DNA of 11,921 nucleotides, from positions 1 through 11,921 of the forward strand of contig DKYC01000084.1 of NCBI GenBank assembly GCA_002492295.1. The letters run 5' to 3'. Made by a program: the position numbers and the translations under genes. How positions within the stretch are numbered: the stretch's first letter is position 1; each line of letters opens with the position of its first letter. Origin of the DNA: Lachnospiraceae bacterium UBA7110. Its GTDB lineage: Bacteria; Bacillota; Clostridia; Lachnospirales; Lachnospiraceae. The notes beneath the pieces are model-generated. The model saw only the letters and a program-made list of their open reading frames with translations. It searched no databases and had not been told where the DNA came from. Below are positions 1 to 6,941 of this stretch, piece by piece.

Positions 1-19
1 ATATGAATGGTACAATACA

Positions 20-436
20 CTAGATGTTCATAACCATTAACGCAAGCTTTGATATGGAAATATCCTCAAGTATGATTTCATGCGTCTTTACGAAAGCCCT
101 GTACTCGGCACAAAACCTGCCAAGCGGGCAGCTTTTATGCACCCACTTTTCCTTTCCTTTGCCAAACAGACCGCCTTTATTCGCCTTATAACAAATCCTT
201 ACCGTCATTTTTAACTGTTCAAAAATCCGGAAGGTAAAGGAGCGCTCGTCGAGTTCCAAAAGATGCGCAAAGATTGTCTGATTTAAATCCGTATCTTTTG
301 CAATCTGTCCATTGATAATCGCCTTGAATTTAAACGGCACATCCTCTCTTTCCATCATTTCAGTATAGCTCAGCTCCCTGCCAAAATATACATTGCCCGT
401 ATCCTGAATCACATATTTAAAATCATCATTCTGCAT
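20..436 (-). CDS. Conserved-looking hypothetical protein, partner of the sigma-like gene
   Basis: I do not recognise the family. The product is a soluble 138-residue protein with no signal peptide, membrane segment or obvious catalytic motif. It is mixed alpha/beta in character, with a basic, glycine-rich loop (KGGLFGKGKEKW) in its C-terminal half that could be a surface or nucleic-acid contact. I chose the ATG at 436 (MQNDDFKY) because AGGTGG lies 5 bases upstream. An in-frame TTG at 460 would add 8 residues but lies deep inside the neighbouring gene and has no visible ribosome binding site. The start overlaps the end of the sigma-like gene by 11 bases, which indicates translational coupling and probably a shared function. 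No terminator is visible before the window edge, so the operon may continue. That it is a real gene is well supported by the coupling and ribosome binding site; its function is unknown. Confidence 0.75.
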   Translation of the reverse strand: MQNDDFKYVIQDTGNVYFGRELSYTEMMEREDVPFKFKAIINGQIAKDTDLNQTIFAHLLELDERSFTFRIFEQLKMTVRICYKANKGGLFGKGKEKWVHKSCPLGRFCAEYRAFVKTHEIILEDISISKLALMVMNI

Positions 437-1178
437 TTGTCCCACCTGTAATATAATCAATATGATCTGCAGAAAGCCTTACCGCCTCCCGGACATTATC
501 CTCCGAAAGCCCAAGCTCATCCGCGACCTCTTTTGCACTGACCTTGCGCAGCAGACTGTCGTAAAGCTCCTTTGCCTTGTCGTTTACCTCATTCACCCTG
601 CCCAGCACATTCTCCCTGATTTCACGGTTGTCGCTGTCCTCACCGATTGCAGTCTCCATCGCGTCCATAATCATTTTCACAAGAAACCCTTCCACCTCGT
701 CAATGCCTTCGACACATTCAAGCATCGTGACTCCCATTGACAGTGCGACGTTCCCTTCTCCGATTAAATCCTCCACCAAAACACCCTGTCCGGCATAGAG
801 CTTTGACAGCTCCACAACATCAGGAAGGTAAATTTCCACCAGCTTATCCTGCGCGTCCTTATCCTGTGCAAGCGCTGACATCATCACCGCCCGTTTTTCG
901 CCGTCCGTCACAACCGGCAGCTCCTTAAGTTCGCTCAAATACATTTCAAGAAAATTGACGTCCTCACCAGAAAGGTGTTCTTCTACGTTTCCCGGCTCGT
1001 TCACCCCGATATTGTTTTGGGACAGATATTCGTACACCAAGGCAAGCTGCTTCGCACTAAGCCCCCATTTACCAAATTCTTCGTCAATCTGTTCCTGCGT
1101 CAGCATATTCCCCTGCAGGCGTGCCGTCTCCTTAAGCTGCTCCAGCCCTGCCATAAAAGCCTGTTGGTTTTGTTCCAT
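426..1178 (-). CDS. Degenerate sigma-70-like protein lacking region 4
   Basis: The 250-residue protein follows the layout of a primary sigma factor but stops early. Residues 10-62 resemble region 1.1 (LTQEQIDEEFGKWGLS..YEYLSQNNIGV). Residues 75-105 resemble region 1.2 (FLEMYLSELKELPVVTDGEK). Residues 110-150 resemble regions 2.1-2.2, the core-RNA-polymerase contact (YLPDVVELSKLYAGQG, DLIGEGNVALSMGV). Residues 151-180 sit where regions 2.3-2.4 should be but lack the aromatic WWIRQAI-type -10 recognition helix. Residues 184-240 resemble region 3, with a helix-turn-helix at about 213-235 (VSAKEVADELGLSEDNVREA). Region 3.2 and all of region 4 (-35 recognition) are absent. The ATG at 1178 is preceded by AAAGGAG at 12 bases. 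It is the second gene of the run starting at 2130 and overlaps the next gene. I infer a core-binding or regulatory protein derived from a sigma factor rather than a functional initiation factor; a diverged alternative sigma remains possible. Confidence 0.78.
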   Translation of the reverse strand: MEQNQQAFMAGLEQLKETARLQGNMLTQEQIDEEFGKWGLSAKQLALVYEYLSQNNIGVNEPGNVEEHLSGEDVNFLEMYLSELKELPVVTDGEKRAVMMSALAQDKDAQDKLVEIYLPDVVELSKLYAGQGVLVEDLIGEGNVALSMGVTMLECVEGIDEVEGFLVKMIMDAMETAIGEDSDNREIRENVLGRVNEVNDKAKELYDSLLRKVSAKEVADELGLSEDNVREAVRLSADHIDYITGGTNAE

Positions 1179-1194
1179 TTAATAACACTGCTCC

Positions 1195-1255
1195 TTTATC
1201 TGCACTATTTTATCTGCACTATTTTATCTGCATTACTGTTTTTTATCTGAATTAC
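1195..1255. repeat. 14-bp tandem repeat between two minus-strand genes
   Basis: Two perfect copies of TTTATCTGCACTAT (1195-1208, 1209-1222) are followed by a third, TTTATCTGCATTAC (1223-1236), and a degenerate fourth, TTTATCTGAATTAC (1242-1255), separated from the third by 5 bases. The fourth copy contains the stop codon of the rhomboid-like gene (1252-1254). The first copy forms part of the ribosome binding site of the sigma-like gene, because its TTT completes AAAGGAG on the minus strand. The array therefore fills almost the whole gap between the two genes. No hairpin is apparent. Confidence 0.85.
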
Positions 1256-2130
1256 TGGACATGCGTATGCGTGAACAGATGATCCTGACAATACTCGTAA
1301 TTTCCATTGCATTTCGAGCAGAACCGAAACTCCGCGTCAGGATTATCCTCACTGTTTTTACCGCATACGGCACATTTATGCTTTGCCACCGACATCGGGC
1401 GCGCTTTTTTCACTTCCCTATTAAAATCATGTCTGCGCTTCACCTCACGCGGCGACATCCGTCGGATACCGCTTCTTGTCATCAGGAAAAAGACCACAAA
1501 ATTCAAAAGCGAAGCCGCTATGACAATCTTTCCGATAATATCCGTGTTTATCATGCTCCAAAGCAACAGCACGCCATATGCGATTCCAAGCCATTTCACC
1601 TTAATCGGCACAATAAACATCAGAAGCACGCGCGCTTCTGGAAACGTCATCGCAAATCCTAAGAATATCGACATGTTTACATAAAACGTGCTAAAGGACA
1701 GCGCAATCAGTCCGAAATACGATGCTTCCCCGTAATATTTCATCAAAAGATTCAAATCGGAAATCGGCAGGTAACTTAGCCCCATAATCAGAAAGCTGCC
1801 AATCGCCGTAAAAATCATTCCCATAAAAATATAAACATTATAGTAAAATGTTCCCCATGTCCGTTCCAAATCGGTTCCTACGGAATAGTAAAAATACAGC
1901 ATAACAATTGTCAGTAAATCCAACCGCTCCGGCGGAATGATAATCCATGTGACAAGCCGCCAGACCTGACCGTGCATAACCAAATACGGATTGAGGGACA
2001 AAAAATTCATAAAATTGGCATTGATAAGCTGCAGCAGATACCCCAGTATATATCCGAAAATCAAATATTTCGATAAATTCGGTATCGCGTATTTCCCGAT
2101 TTTGCGCTCAAGCTTATTTAAAAAATTCAT
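1252..2130 (-). CDS. Rhomboid/Derlin-like membrane pseudoprotease with zinc-finger tail
   Basis: Starting at the ATG at 2130, the product is a 292-residue polytopic membrane protein (MNFLNKLERKIGKYAIPNL...) with about six hydrophobic segments between residues 22 and 217. Rhomboid-fold signatures are HGQVWRL (53-59) in the loop after the first segment and GTDLERTWG (85-93), like the WR and E-x3-G elements of rhomboids and Derlins. The catalytic GxSG serine motif is missing, and there is no histidine between residue 53 and the cytosolic tail, so it cannot be a rhomboid serine protease. The tail (from about 220) is basic and ends in a zinc-finger-like cluster: C253, C256, C271, C274, C281, H284, H288, H290. 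The frame extends upstream to a GTG at 2253, but that extension covers a strong promoter and lacks a ribosome binding site, while AAAGGAG lies 13 bases before 2130. It is the first gene of a run with the sigma-like gene. A role in membrane protein binding or quality control is inference only. Confidence 0.8.
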   Translation of the reverse strand: MNFLNKLERKIGKYAIPNLSKYLIFGYILGYLLQLINANFMNFLSLNPYLVMHGQVWRLVTWIIIPPERLDLLTIVMLYFYYSVGTDLERTWGTFYYNVYIFMGMIFTAIGSFLIMGLSYLPISDLNLLMKYYGEASYFGLIALSFSTFYVNMSIFLGFAMTFPEARVLLMFIVPIKVKWLGIAYGVLLLWSMINTDIIGKIVIAASLLNFVVFFLMTRSGIRRMSPREVKRRHDFNREVKKARPMSVAKHKCAVCGKNSEDNPDAEFRFCSKCNGNYEYCQDHLFTHTHVQ

Positions 2131-2182
2131 GTGTTCAACCATGCTCCTTTCCATGTCATGCGAAAATTCTATTCGCTTTTCA

Positions 2183-2211
2183 AGTATAGCATTCATAACA
2201 TAAAATGTAAA
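2183..2211 (-). promoter_or_regulatory. Extended -10 sigma-A promoter for the rhomboid/sigma-like run
   Basis: On the minus strand, TTTACA (2211-2206) is followed by exactly 17 bases and then TATACT (2188-2183). A TGC immediately precedes the -10 box, giving an extended -10 element. Each hexamer differs from consensus by one base. Transcription would start near 2176, leaving a leader of about 46 bases that contains AAAGGAG (2150-2144) before the ATG at 2130. The promoter lies inside the longest version of the downstream ORF, which argues against the GTG start at 2253. Confidence 0.75.
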
Positions 2212-2363
2212 CCAATCTGACCGAGACTTCACTTTTTCTTTAATTTTTTCCACAATTTTAAAAAACTGTTAATATTTTCAAAAAACTTTTCATAAAATTT
2301 ACGGACAATGTCTCCAAGGGGATAAAATTTCCATAAAATCCAAAAATGCGCAGACTTTTCATG

Positions 2364-2392
2364 TTGCCTTTTTGAATTTGCTGTCGTATAAT
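2364..2392 (+). promoter_or_regulatory. Sigma-A-type promoter for the activase gene
   Basis: TTGCCT (2364-2369), a 17-base spacer and a perfect TATAAT (2387-2392) point toward the gene at 2496. Transcription would begin near 2399, giving a leader of about 97 bases with a hairpin close to its 5' end. The gene's ribosome binding site is AGAAAGG at 2479-2485. Confidence 0.75.
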
Positions 2393-2410
2393 GACAAATG
2401 TATGTTTAAA

Positions 2411-2442
2411 CGGTTGAGACACTCAGCCGGTGTTTCTTTTTA
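2411..2442 (+). terminator. Terminator-like hairpin in the activase leader (possible attenuator)
   Basis: CGGTTGAG (2411-2418) pairs with CTCAGCCG (2422-2429), with one G-U pair and an ACA loop. It is followed by a T-rich run (TGTTTCTTTTTAC). It begins about a dozen bases after the predicted transcription start and ends more than 50 bases before the start codon. In form it is an intrinsic terminator placed in a 5' leader. I see no clear competing antiterminator stem, so regulation is only suggested; it may instead be a 5' stabilising hairpin. Confidence 0.5.
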
Positions 2443-2495
2443 CTTAGTGATGATTCGTTATTATTTTTTTATTAGAGATAGAAAGGCATGGTTTC

Positions 2496-5400
2496 ATGAG
2501 TAAAAAATTCTATACGCTTGGAATTGATATCGGTTCGACCACAGTTAAGGTCGCTATTTTAGACGCAGGGCACAAGCTGTTGTTTTCCGATTATCAAAGG
2601 CACTATGCAAATATACGTGAGACGCTTTCCTCCCTTTTGCAGGATGCGTACAAAAAACTTGGCAACCTGACGCTTCACCCCATGATTACAGGCTCCGGCG
2701 GACTGACGCTTGCCAATCACTTAGGCGTGCCCTTTGTGCAGGAAGTGATTGCGGTTTCCACCGCCCTTTCAGAGCTCGCGCCGAAGACGGATGTGGCGAT
2801 TGAGCTTGGCGGTGAGGACGCAAAAATCATTTATTTTGAGGGTGGGAACGTCGAACAGCGCATGAACGGCATCTGCGCAGGCGGAACGGGTTCTTTTATC
2901 GACCAAATGGCATCGCTTATCCAAACGGACGCCTCCGGTCTGAATGAATACGCCAAAAACTATCACTCCTTATATACAATTGCAGCACGCTGCGGCGTGT
3001 TTGCCAAAACAGACATCCAACCGTTAATTAATGAAGGCGCAACAAAAGAGGATTTATCCGCTTCCATTTTTCAGGCGGTTGTCAATCAGACCATCAGTGG
3101 TCTTGCCTGCGGAAAGCCAATCCGCGGACATGTTGCGTTTTTGGGAGGACCGCTTCATTTTCTCTCGGAATTGAAAGCGGCTTTTATCCGTACGCTCAAA
3201 CTGGACGATGAGCATATTGTTGACACGGCAAATTCCCATCTGTTTGCGGCAATCGGTTCGGCGCTCAACGCGAAGGAAACCGTTTCGTTTTCCATGTCGG
3301 AAATGGTGGATAAGCTTTCCGGCGACATTAAAATGGAGTTTGAGGTTGCGCGCATGGAACCTTTGTTTGCGGATGAAACCGAGTATGACGGATTCTGCAG
3401 GCGCCACGGCTCCCATCATGTGAAAAATGCAAAGCTTGCGGATTACCATGGCAAATGCTTTTTGGGCATTGATGCCGGAAGCACCACGACCAAAATTGCG
3501 GTGGTCGCAGAGGACGGCACACTGCTTTACTCCTTTTACAGCAACAACAATGGCAGTCCGCTGAATACGGCAATCGCCTCCATTCAGGAAATTTACAAGC
3601 TGCTTCCCGATGACGCTAAAATTGTCCACTCCTGCTCGACAGGTTACGGCGAAGCTTTGTTTAAGGCGGCATTTCTGCTGGACGAGGGCGAAGTGGAAAC
3701 GGTTGCCCACTACTATGCCGCCGCATTCTTCAATCCCGATGTGGACTGCATTATCGATATCGGCGGGCAGGATATGAAATGTATCAAAATCAAAAATCAG
3801 ACCGTGGATTCCGTACAGCTCAATGAAGCGTGTTCATCCGGCTGCGGCTCGTTTATTGAAACCTTTGCAAAATCGCTCAATTACAGTGTGCAGGATTTTG
3901 CCAAAGCCGCTCTCTTCGCCGAACACCCGATTGATTTGGGAACGCGCTGCACCGTATTTATGAATTCCAAGGTAAAACAGGCGCAGAAAGAGGGTGCGGA
4001 GGTTTCCGATATTTCCGCAGGTCTTGCATATTCCGTGATTAAAAACGCATTATTTAAGGTAATCAAGGTTTCTGACGCAAGCGAGCTTGGAACGCATATT
4101 GTTGTTCAGGGCGGTACGTTTTACAATGATGCCGTACTGCGCAGCTTTGAAAAAATTGCCGGCTGTGAAGTCATCAGACCGGATATTGCAGGAATTATGG
4201 GCGCCTTTGGTGCGGCACTGATTGCAAGGGAACGTTATCAGGCAGCGCCCGATACGGTTTCCACCATGCTTTCCATTGATCAGATTAACGCATTGCAGTT
4301 TACCACCTCGCTCGTGAAATGTCAGGGCTGTACTAACGCGTGCCGCCTTACCGTAAATAAATTTTCCGACGGCAGAAGCTACATATCCGGAAACCGTTGT
4401 GAGCGCGGTCTTGGCAAGGCTAAGACACAAAACAATGTTCCCAACCTGTTTGACTATAAGCTAAAACGTCTGTTCTCTTATGAACCGCTTTCCAAAGAAG
4501 CAGCCATCCGAGGAAGTGTCGGTATTCCAAGGGTGCTAAATATGTACGAGGACTATCCGTTTTGGTTTACGTTTTTCACAAAACTCAACTACCGTGTCGT
4601 ACTTTCGCCCGTTTCAAACAGAAAAATTTACGAAATGGGCATTGAGTCTATCCCAAGCGAGTCCGAGTGCTATCCGGCAAAGCTTGCGCACGGTCATATT
4701 GAATGGCTGATTAAGCAAAATGTAGACTTTATCTTCTACCCCGCGCTGTTTTATGAGCGAAACGAGTTTGATGAGGCAAACAACCATTACAATTGTCCGA
4801 TTGTCACATCCTATTCCGAGAACATCAAAAACAATGTGGAAGCAATCGGACGCGGTGAGGTTGTATTTAAAAACCCGTTTATGTCCTTTAAAGAGCCAAA
4901 GCTGATTTTGCAGGCGCTTATTGCGGAATTTCCCGAAATTCCCACGGACGAACTGAACGAGGCGGTTTTGGCGGCTTGGGAGGAACTCCATAATGTCAGA
5001 ACGGATATGTACAAAAAAGGCGAGGAAGTTATCGCATACCTTGAGAAAAACCATGCGCGCGGCATTGTGCTTGCGGGCAGGCCTTACCATATTGACCCCG
5101 AAATCAACCACGGGATTCCCGAGCTGATTAACTCCTACGGAATTGCCGTGCTCACGGAGGATTCCGTGTCGCACCTTGCAAAGCCGGAGCGTCCTTTGAT
5201 TGTCTCCGACCAGTGGATGTACCATTCAAGGCTTTACGCCGCCGCAAGCTATGTAAAAACGAGGGATGATTTGGATTTGATACAGCTCAACTCCTTTGGC
5301 TGCGGTCTTGATGCGGTTACCACTGACCAGGTTAATGATATTCTTTCCGGCTCAGGCAAGATTTATACCTGTTTAAAGATTGACGAGGTCAACAATCTCG

Positions 5401-6848
5401 GTGCGGCAAGAATCCGTATCCGGTCACTGCTCTCCGCAATCCGTGTGCGGGAACAGCGAAACCAGAAGCGCACCATAAATTCAAGTAAAATGAACCGCGT
5501 CATCTTCACAAAGGAAATGAAAAAAAATTACACAATTCTCTGTCCACAGATGTCGCCCATTCATTTTGATTTGCTGGAGCCAACGTTTCGGATGTGCGGC
5601 TACAATCTTGTCGTCTTAAATAACGACAATAAAGGCAGTGTTGATGTGGGATTAAAATATGTCAATAATGACGCCTGTTATCCCTCCCTTTTGGTTGTCG
5701 GTCAGATTATGGAAGCGGTGCTTTCCGGGCAGTATGACACAAACCGTCTTGCAGTAGTAATGTCGCAGACCGGCGGTGGCTGCCGTGCTACCAATTATAT
5801 CGGTTTTATCCGGCGCGCGCTCGCAAAAGCAGGATATGAACATATTCCCGTTATTTCCATTAATCTCTCCAAGCTTGAGAGCAATCCGGGATTTCAACTC
5901 ACTCCAATGCTGTTACTGCGCGCGGTATATGCAGTGAATTTCGGTGATATCTTTATGCGCTGCGTATACAGGATGCGTCCTTACGAGGCGGTACCGGGGA
6001 CTGTTAACGCGGTCCACCAAAAATGGATAAAGAAGTGTAATGCATTTCTCGGACGCAAATACCTTTCTTACAATACCTACAAAAAAATGTGCCGCGAAAT
6101 GATTGCCGAATTTGATGCGATTCCCGTGCTTGACATTAAAAAACCGCGCGTCGGAATTGTCGGGGAAATCCTCGTAAAGTTCTCTCCCGCTGCAAACAAC
6201 CATTTGGTGGAGCTTTTGGAGCATGAGGGTGCGGAAGCTGTTGTCCCTGATTTGATGGACTTTATGTACTATTGCTTCTACAACCAGCTTTACAAAGCTG
6301 AACATCTTGGCACAGGCAAAAAGGGGGCACGCTTAAGCCGCATAGGAATCAAAGCCATTCAAATGCTCCGAAAGCCAATGAGCGATTCCTTTGCAGCAAG
6401 CAAAAACTTTACCCCGCCCGCCGATATTTATGAGACGGCAAAACATGCATCCGAAATCGTCTCACTCGGTAATCAGACCGGTGAAGGATGGTTTTTGACG
6501 GGCGAAATGCTTGAGCTGATTGGCAGCGGTACGCCAAATATTGTCTGTACACAGCCTTTTGGCTGTCTGCCAAACCATGTAGTCGGTAAGGGCGTTATCA
6601 AGGAGCTTAGACACCGCCATCCGGAAGCAAATATCGTCGCAATTGATTACGACCCCGGCGCGTCGGAGGTAAACCAGCTCAACCGTATTAAGCTGATGCT
6701 CGCGTCCGCGCAGAAAAACCTGAACAAACCAGAGGCTACTGTTTCAGAAATCACAAAAAAAGCGGAGAATCCCCTGTCAGGCAGACAGATTTCCACTGCA
6801 TCAGTCACAGTTAAAAACAAGAAAAATACGGACAGCAAGACGGCTTAA
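2496..6848 (+). CDS. 2-hydroxyacyl-CoA dehydratase activase-related protein, double BadF/HgdC ATPase with DUF2229/HgdB-like half
   Basis: This 1450-residue protein has two ASKHA-fold ATPase domains of the BadF/BadG/BcrA/HgdC family in tandem. The first (about 5-270) has DIGSTT at 11-16, CAGGTGSF at 127-134 and C166. The second (about 322-585) has DAGSTT at 326-331, CSSGCGSF at 446-453 and C485. In HgdC-type activases the two corresponding cysteines hold a [4Fe-4S] cluster at the dimer interface. Next comes a cysteine cluster (C609, C612, C616, C635). The DUF2229/HgdB-like half follows (about 679-1410), with conserved-looking SECYPAK (C725), NNDACYPS (C1061), TGGGCRATNY (C1096) and CTQPFGCLPNH (C1351, C1357). 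The last 30 residues are a Lys/Thr-rich tail. The family couples ATP hydrolysis to low-potential electron transfer in the oxygen-sensitive cytosol. This very long fused form is widespread in Firmicutes but its substrate is not established. No separate dehydratase alpha/beta genes or CoA-transferase lie nearby. It is monocistronic, with its own promoter and terminator. Confidence 0.93.
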   Translation: MSKKFYTLGIDIGSTTVKVAILDAGHKLLFSDYQRHYANIRETLSSLLQDAYKKLGNLTLHPMITGSGGLTLANHLGVPFVQEVIAVSTALSELAPKTDVAIELGGEDAKIIYFEGGNVEQRMNGICAGGTGSFIDQMASLIQTDASGLNEYAKNYHSLYTIAARCGVFAKTDIQPLINEGATKEDLSASIFQAVVNQTISGLACGKPIRGHVAFLGGPLHFLSELKAAFIRTLKLDDEHIVDTANSHLFAAIGSALNAKETVSFSMSEMVDKLSGDIKMEFEVARMEPLFADETEYDGFCRRHGSHHVKNAKLADYHGKCFLGIDAGSTTTKIAVVAEDGTLLYSFYSNNNGSPLNTAIASIQEIYKLLPDDAKIVHSCSTGYGEALFKAAFLLDEGEVETVAHYYAAAFFNPDVDCIIDIGGQDMKCIKIKNQTVDSVQLNEACSSGCGSFIETFAKSLNYSVQDFAKAALFAEHPIDLGTRCTVFMNSKVKQAQKEGAEVSDISAGLAYSVIKNALFKVIKVSDASELGTHIVVQGGTFYNDAVLRSFEKIAGCEVIRPDIAGIMGAFGAALIARERYQAAPDTVSTMLSIDQINALQFTTSLVKCQGCTNACRLTVNKFSDGRSYISGNRCERGLGKAKTQNNVPNLFDYKLKRLFSYEPLSKEAAIRGSVGIPRVLNMYEDYPFWFTFFTKLNYRVVLSPVSNRKIYEMGIESIPSESECYPAKLAHGHIEWLIKQNVDFIFYPALFYERNEFDEANNHYNCPIVTSYSENIKNNVEAIGRGEVVFKNPFMSFKEPKLILQALIAEFPEIPTDELNEAVLAAWEELHNVRTDMYKKGEEVIAYLEKNHARGIVLAGRPYHIDPEINHGIPELINSYGIAVLTEDSVSHLAKPERPLIVSDQWMYHSRLYAAASYVKTRDDLDLIQLNSFGCGLDAVTTDQVNDILSGSGKIYTCLKIDEVNNLGAARIRIRSLLSAIRVREQRNQKRTINSSKMNRVIFTKEMKKNYTILCPQMSPIHFDLLEPTFRMCGYNLVVLNNDNKGSVDVGLKYVNNDACYPSLLVVGQIMEAVLSGQYDTNRLAVVMSQTGGGCRATNYIGFIRRALAKAGYEHIPVISINLSKLESNPGFQLTPMLLLRAVYAVNFGDIFMRCVYRMRPYEAVPGTVNAVHQKWIKKCNAFLGRKYLSYNTYKKMCREMIAEFDAIPVLDIKKPRVGIVGEILVKFSPAANNHLVELLEHEGAEAVVPDLMDFMYYCFYNQLYKAEHLGTGKKGARLSRIGIKAIQMLRKPMSDSFAASKNFTPPADIYETAKHASEIVSLGNQTGEGWFLTGEMLELIGSGTPNIVCTQPFGCLPNHVVGKGVIKELRHRHPEANIVAIDYDPGASEVNQLNRIKLMLASAQKNLNKPEATVSEITKKAENPLSGRQISTASVTVKNKKNTDSKTA

Positions 6849-6886
6849 AGAGTGGCAATTAAGAATAAAAACAGATAAACAACAAA

Positions 6887-6930
6887 AAATAACCGAAGAG
6901 TCCTTTGTTATGGAAGCTCTTCGGTTATTT
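6887..6930. terminator. Bidirectional intrinsic terminator between converging genes
   Basis: AAATAACCGAAGAG (6887-6900) and CTCTTCGGTTATTT (6917-6930) form a perfect 14-bp inverted repeat with a 16-base loop. On the plus strand the stem runs into TTATTTTATTT, ending the activase transcript. On the minus strand it runs into TTATTTTTTGTTG, ending the 5'-nucleotidase transcript. The minus-strand stop codon begins only 11 bases away. Confidence 0.92.
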
Positions 6931-6941
6931 TATTTATCCTG

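Larger units (their letters stand above)
2131..2495. other. Divergent intergenic region with two outward promoters
   Basis: This 365-base AT-rich gap separates the leftward rhomboid/sigma-like run from the rightward activase gene. It holds one promoter for each side (2183-2211 minus, 2364-2392 plus) and a leader hairpin (2411-2442). The 150 bases between the two promoters contain A/T-rich tracts but no ORF with a ribosome binding site and no convincing operator or riboswitch that I could identify. Confidence 0.7.

Noticed and set aside
437..460. TTG start at 460 for the first hypothetical gene
   Set aside because: No ribosome binding site precedes it, whereas AGGTGG lies 5 bases before the ATG at 436.
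1252..2130. Active rhomboid serine protease
   Set aside because: The fold signatures are present, but the GxSG serine motif and the catalytic transmembrane histidine are absent.
2489..2499. Tiny upstream ORF (ATG GTT TCA TGA) overlapping the activase start
   Set aside because: Its ATG is only one base from the AAAGG ribosome binding site, too close for initiation; probably coincidental.
3054..3710. 218-residue minus-strand ORF inside the activase gene
   Set aside because: It is antisense to the conserved ATPase domains, has no ribosome binding site or recognisable domain, and is explained by codon use of the real gene.
4614..5225. 203-residue minus-strand ORF inside the activase gene
   Set aside because: It lies opposite conserved DUF2229 coding sequence and shows no domain or start signals.
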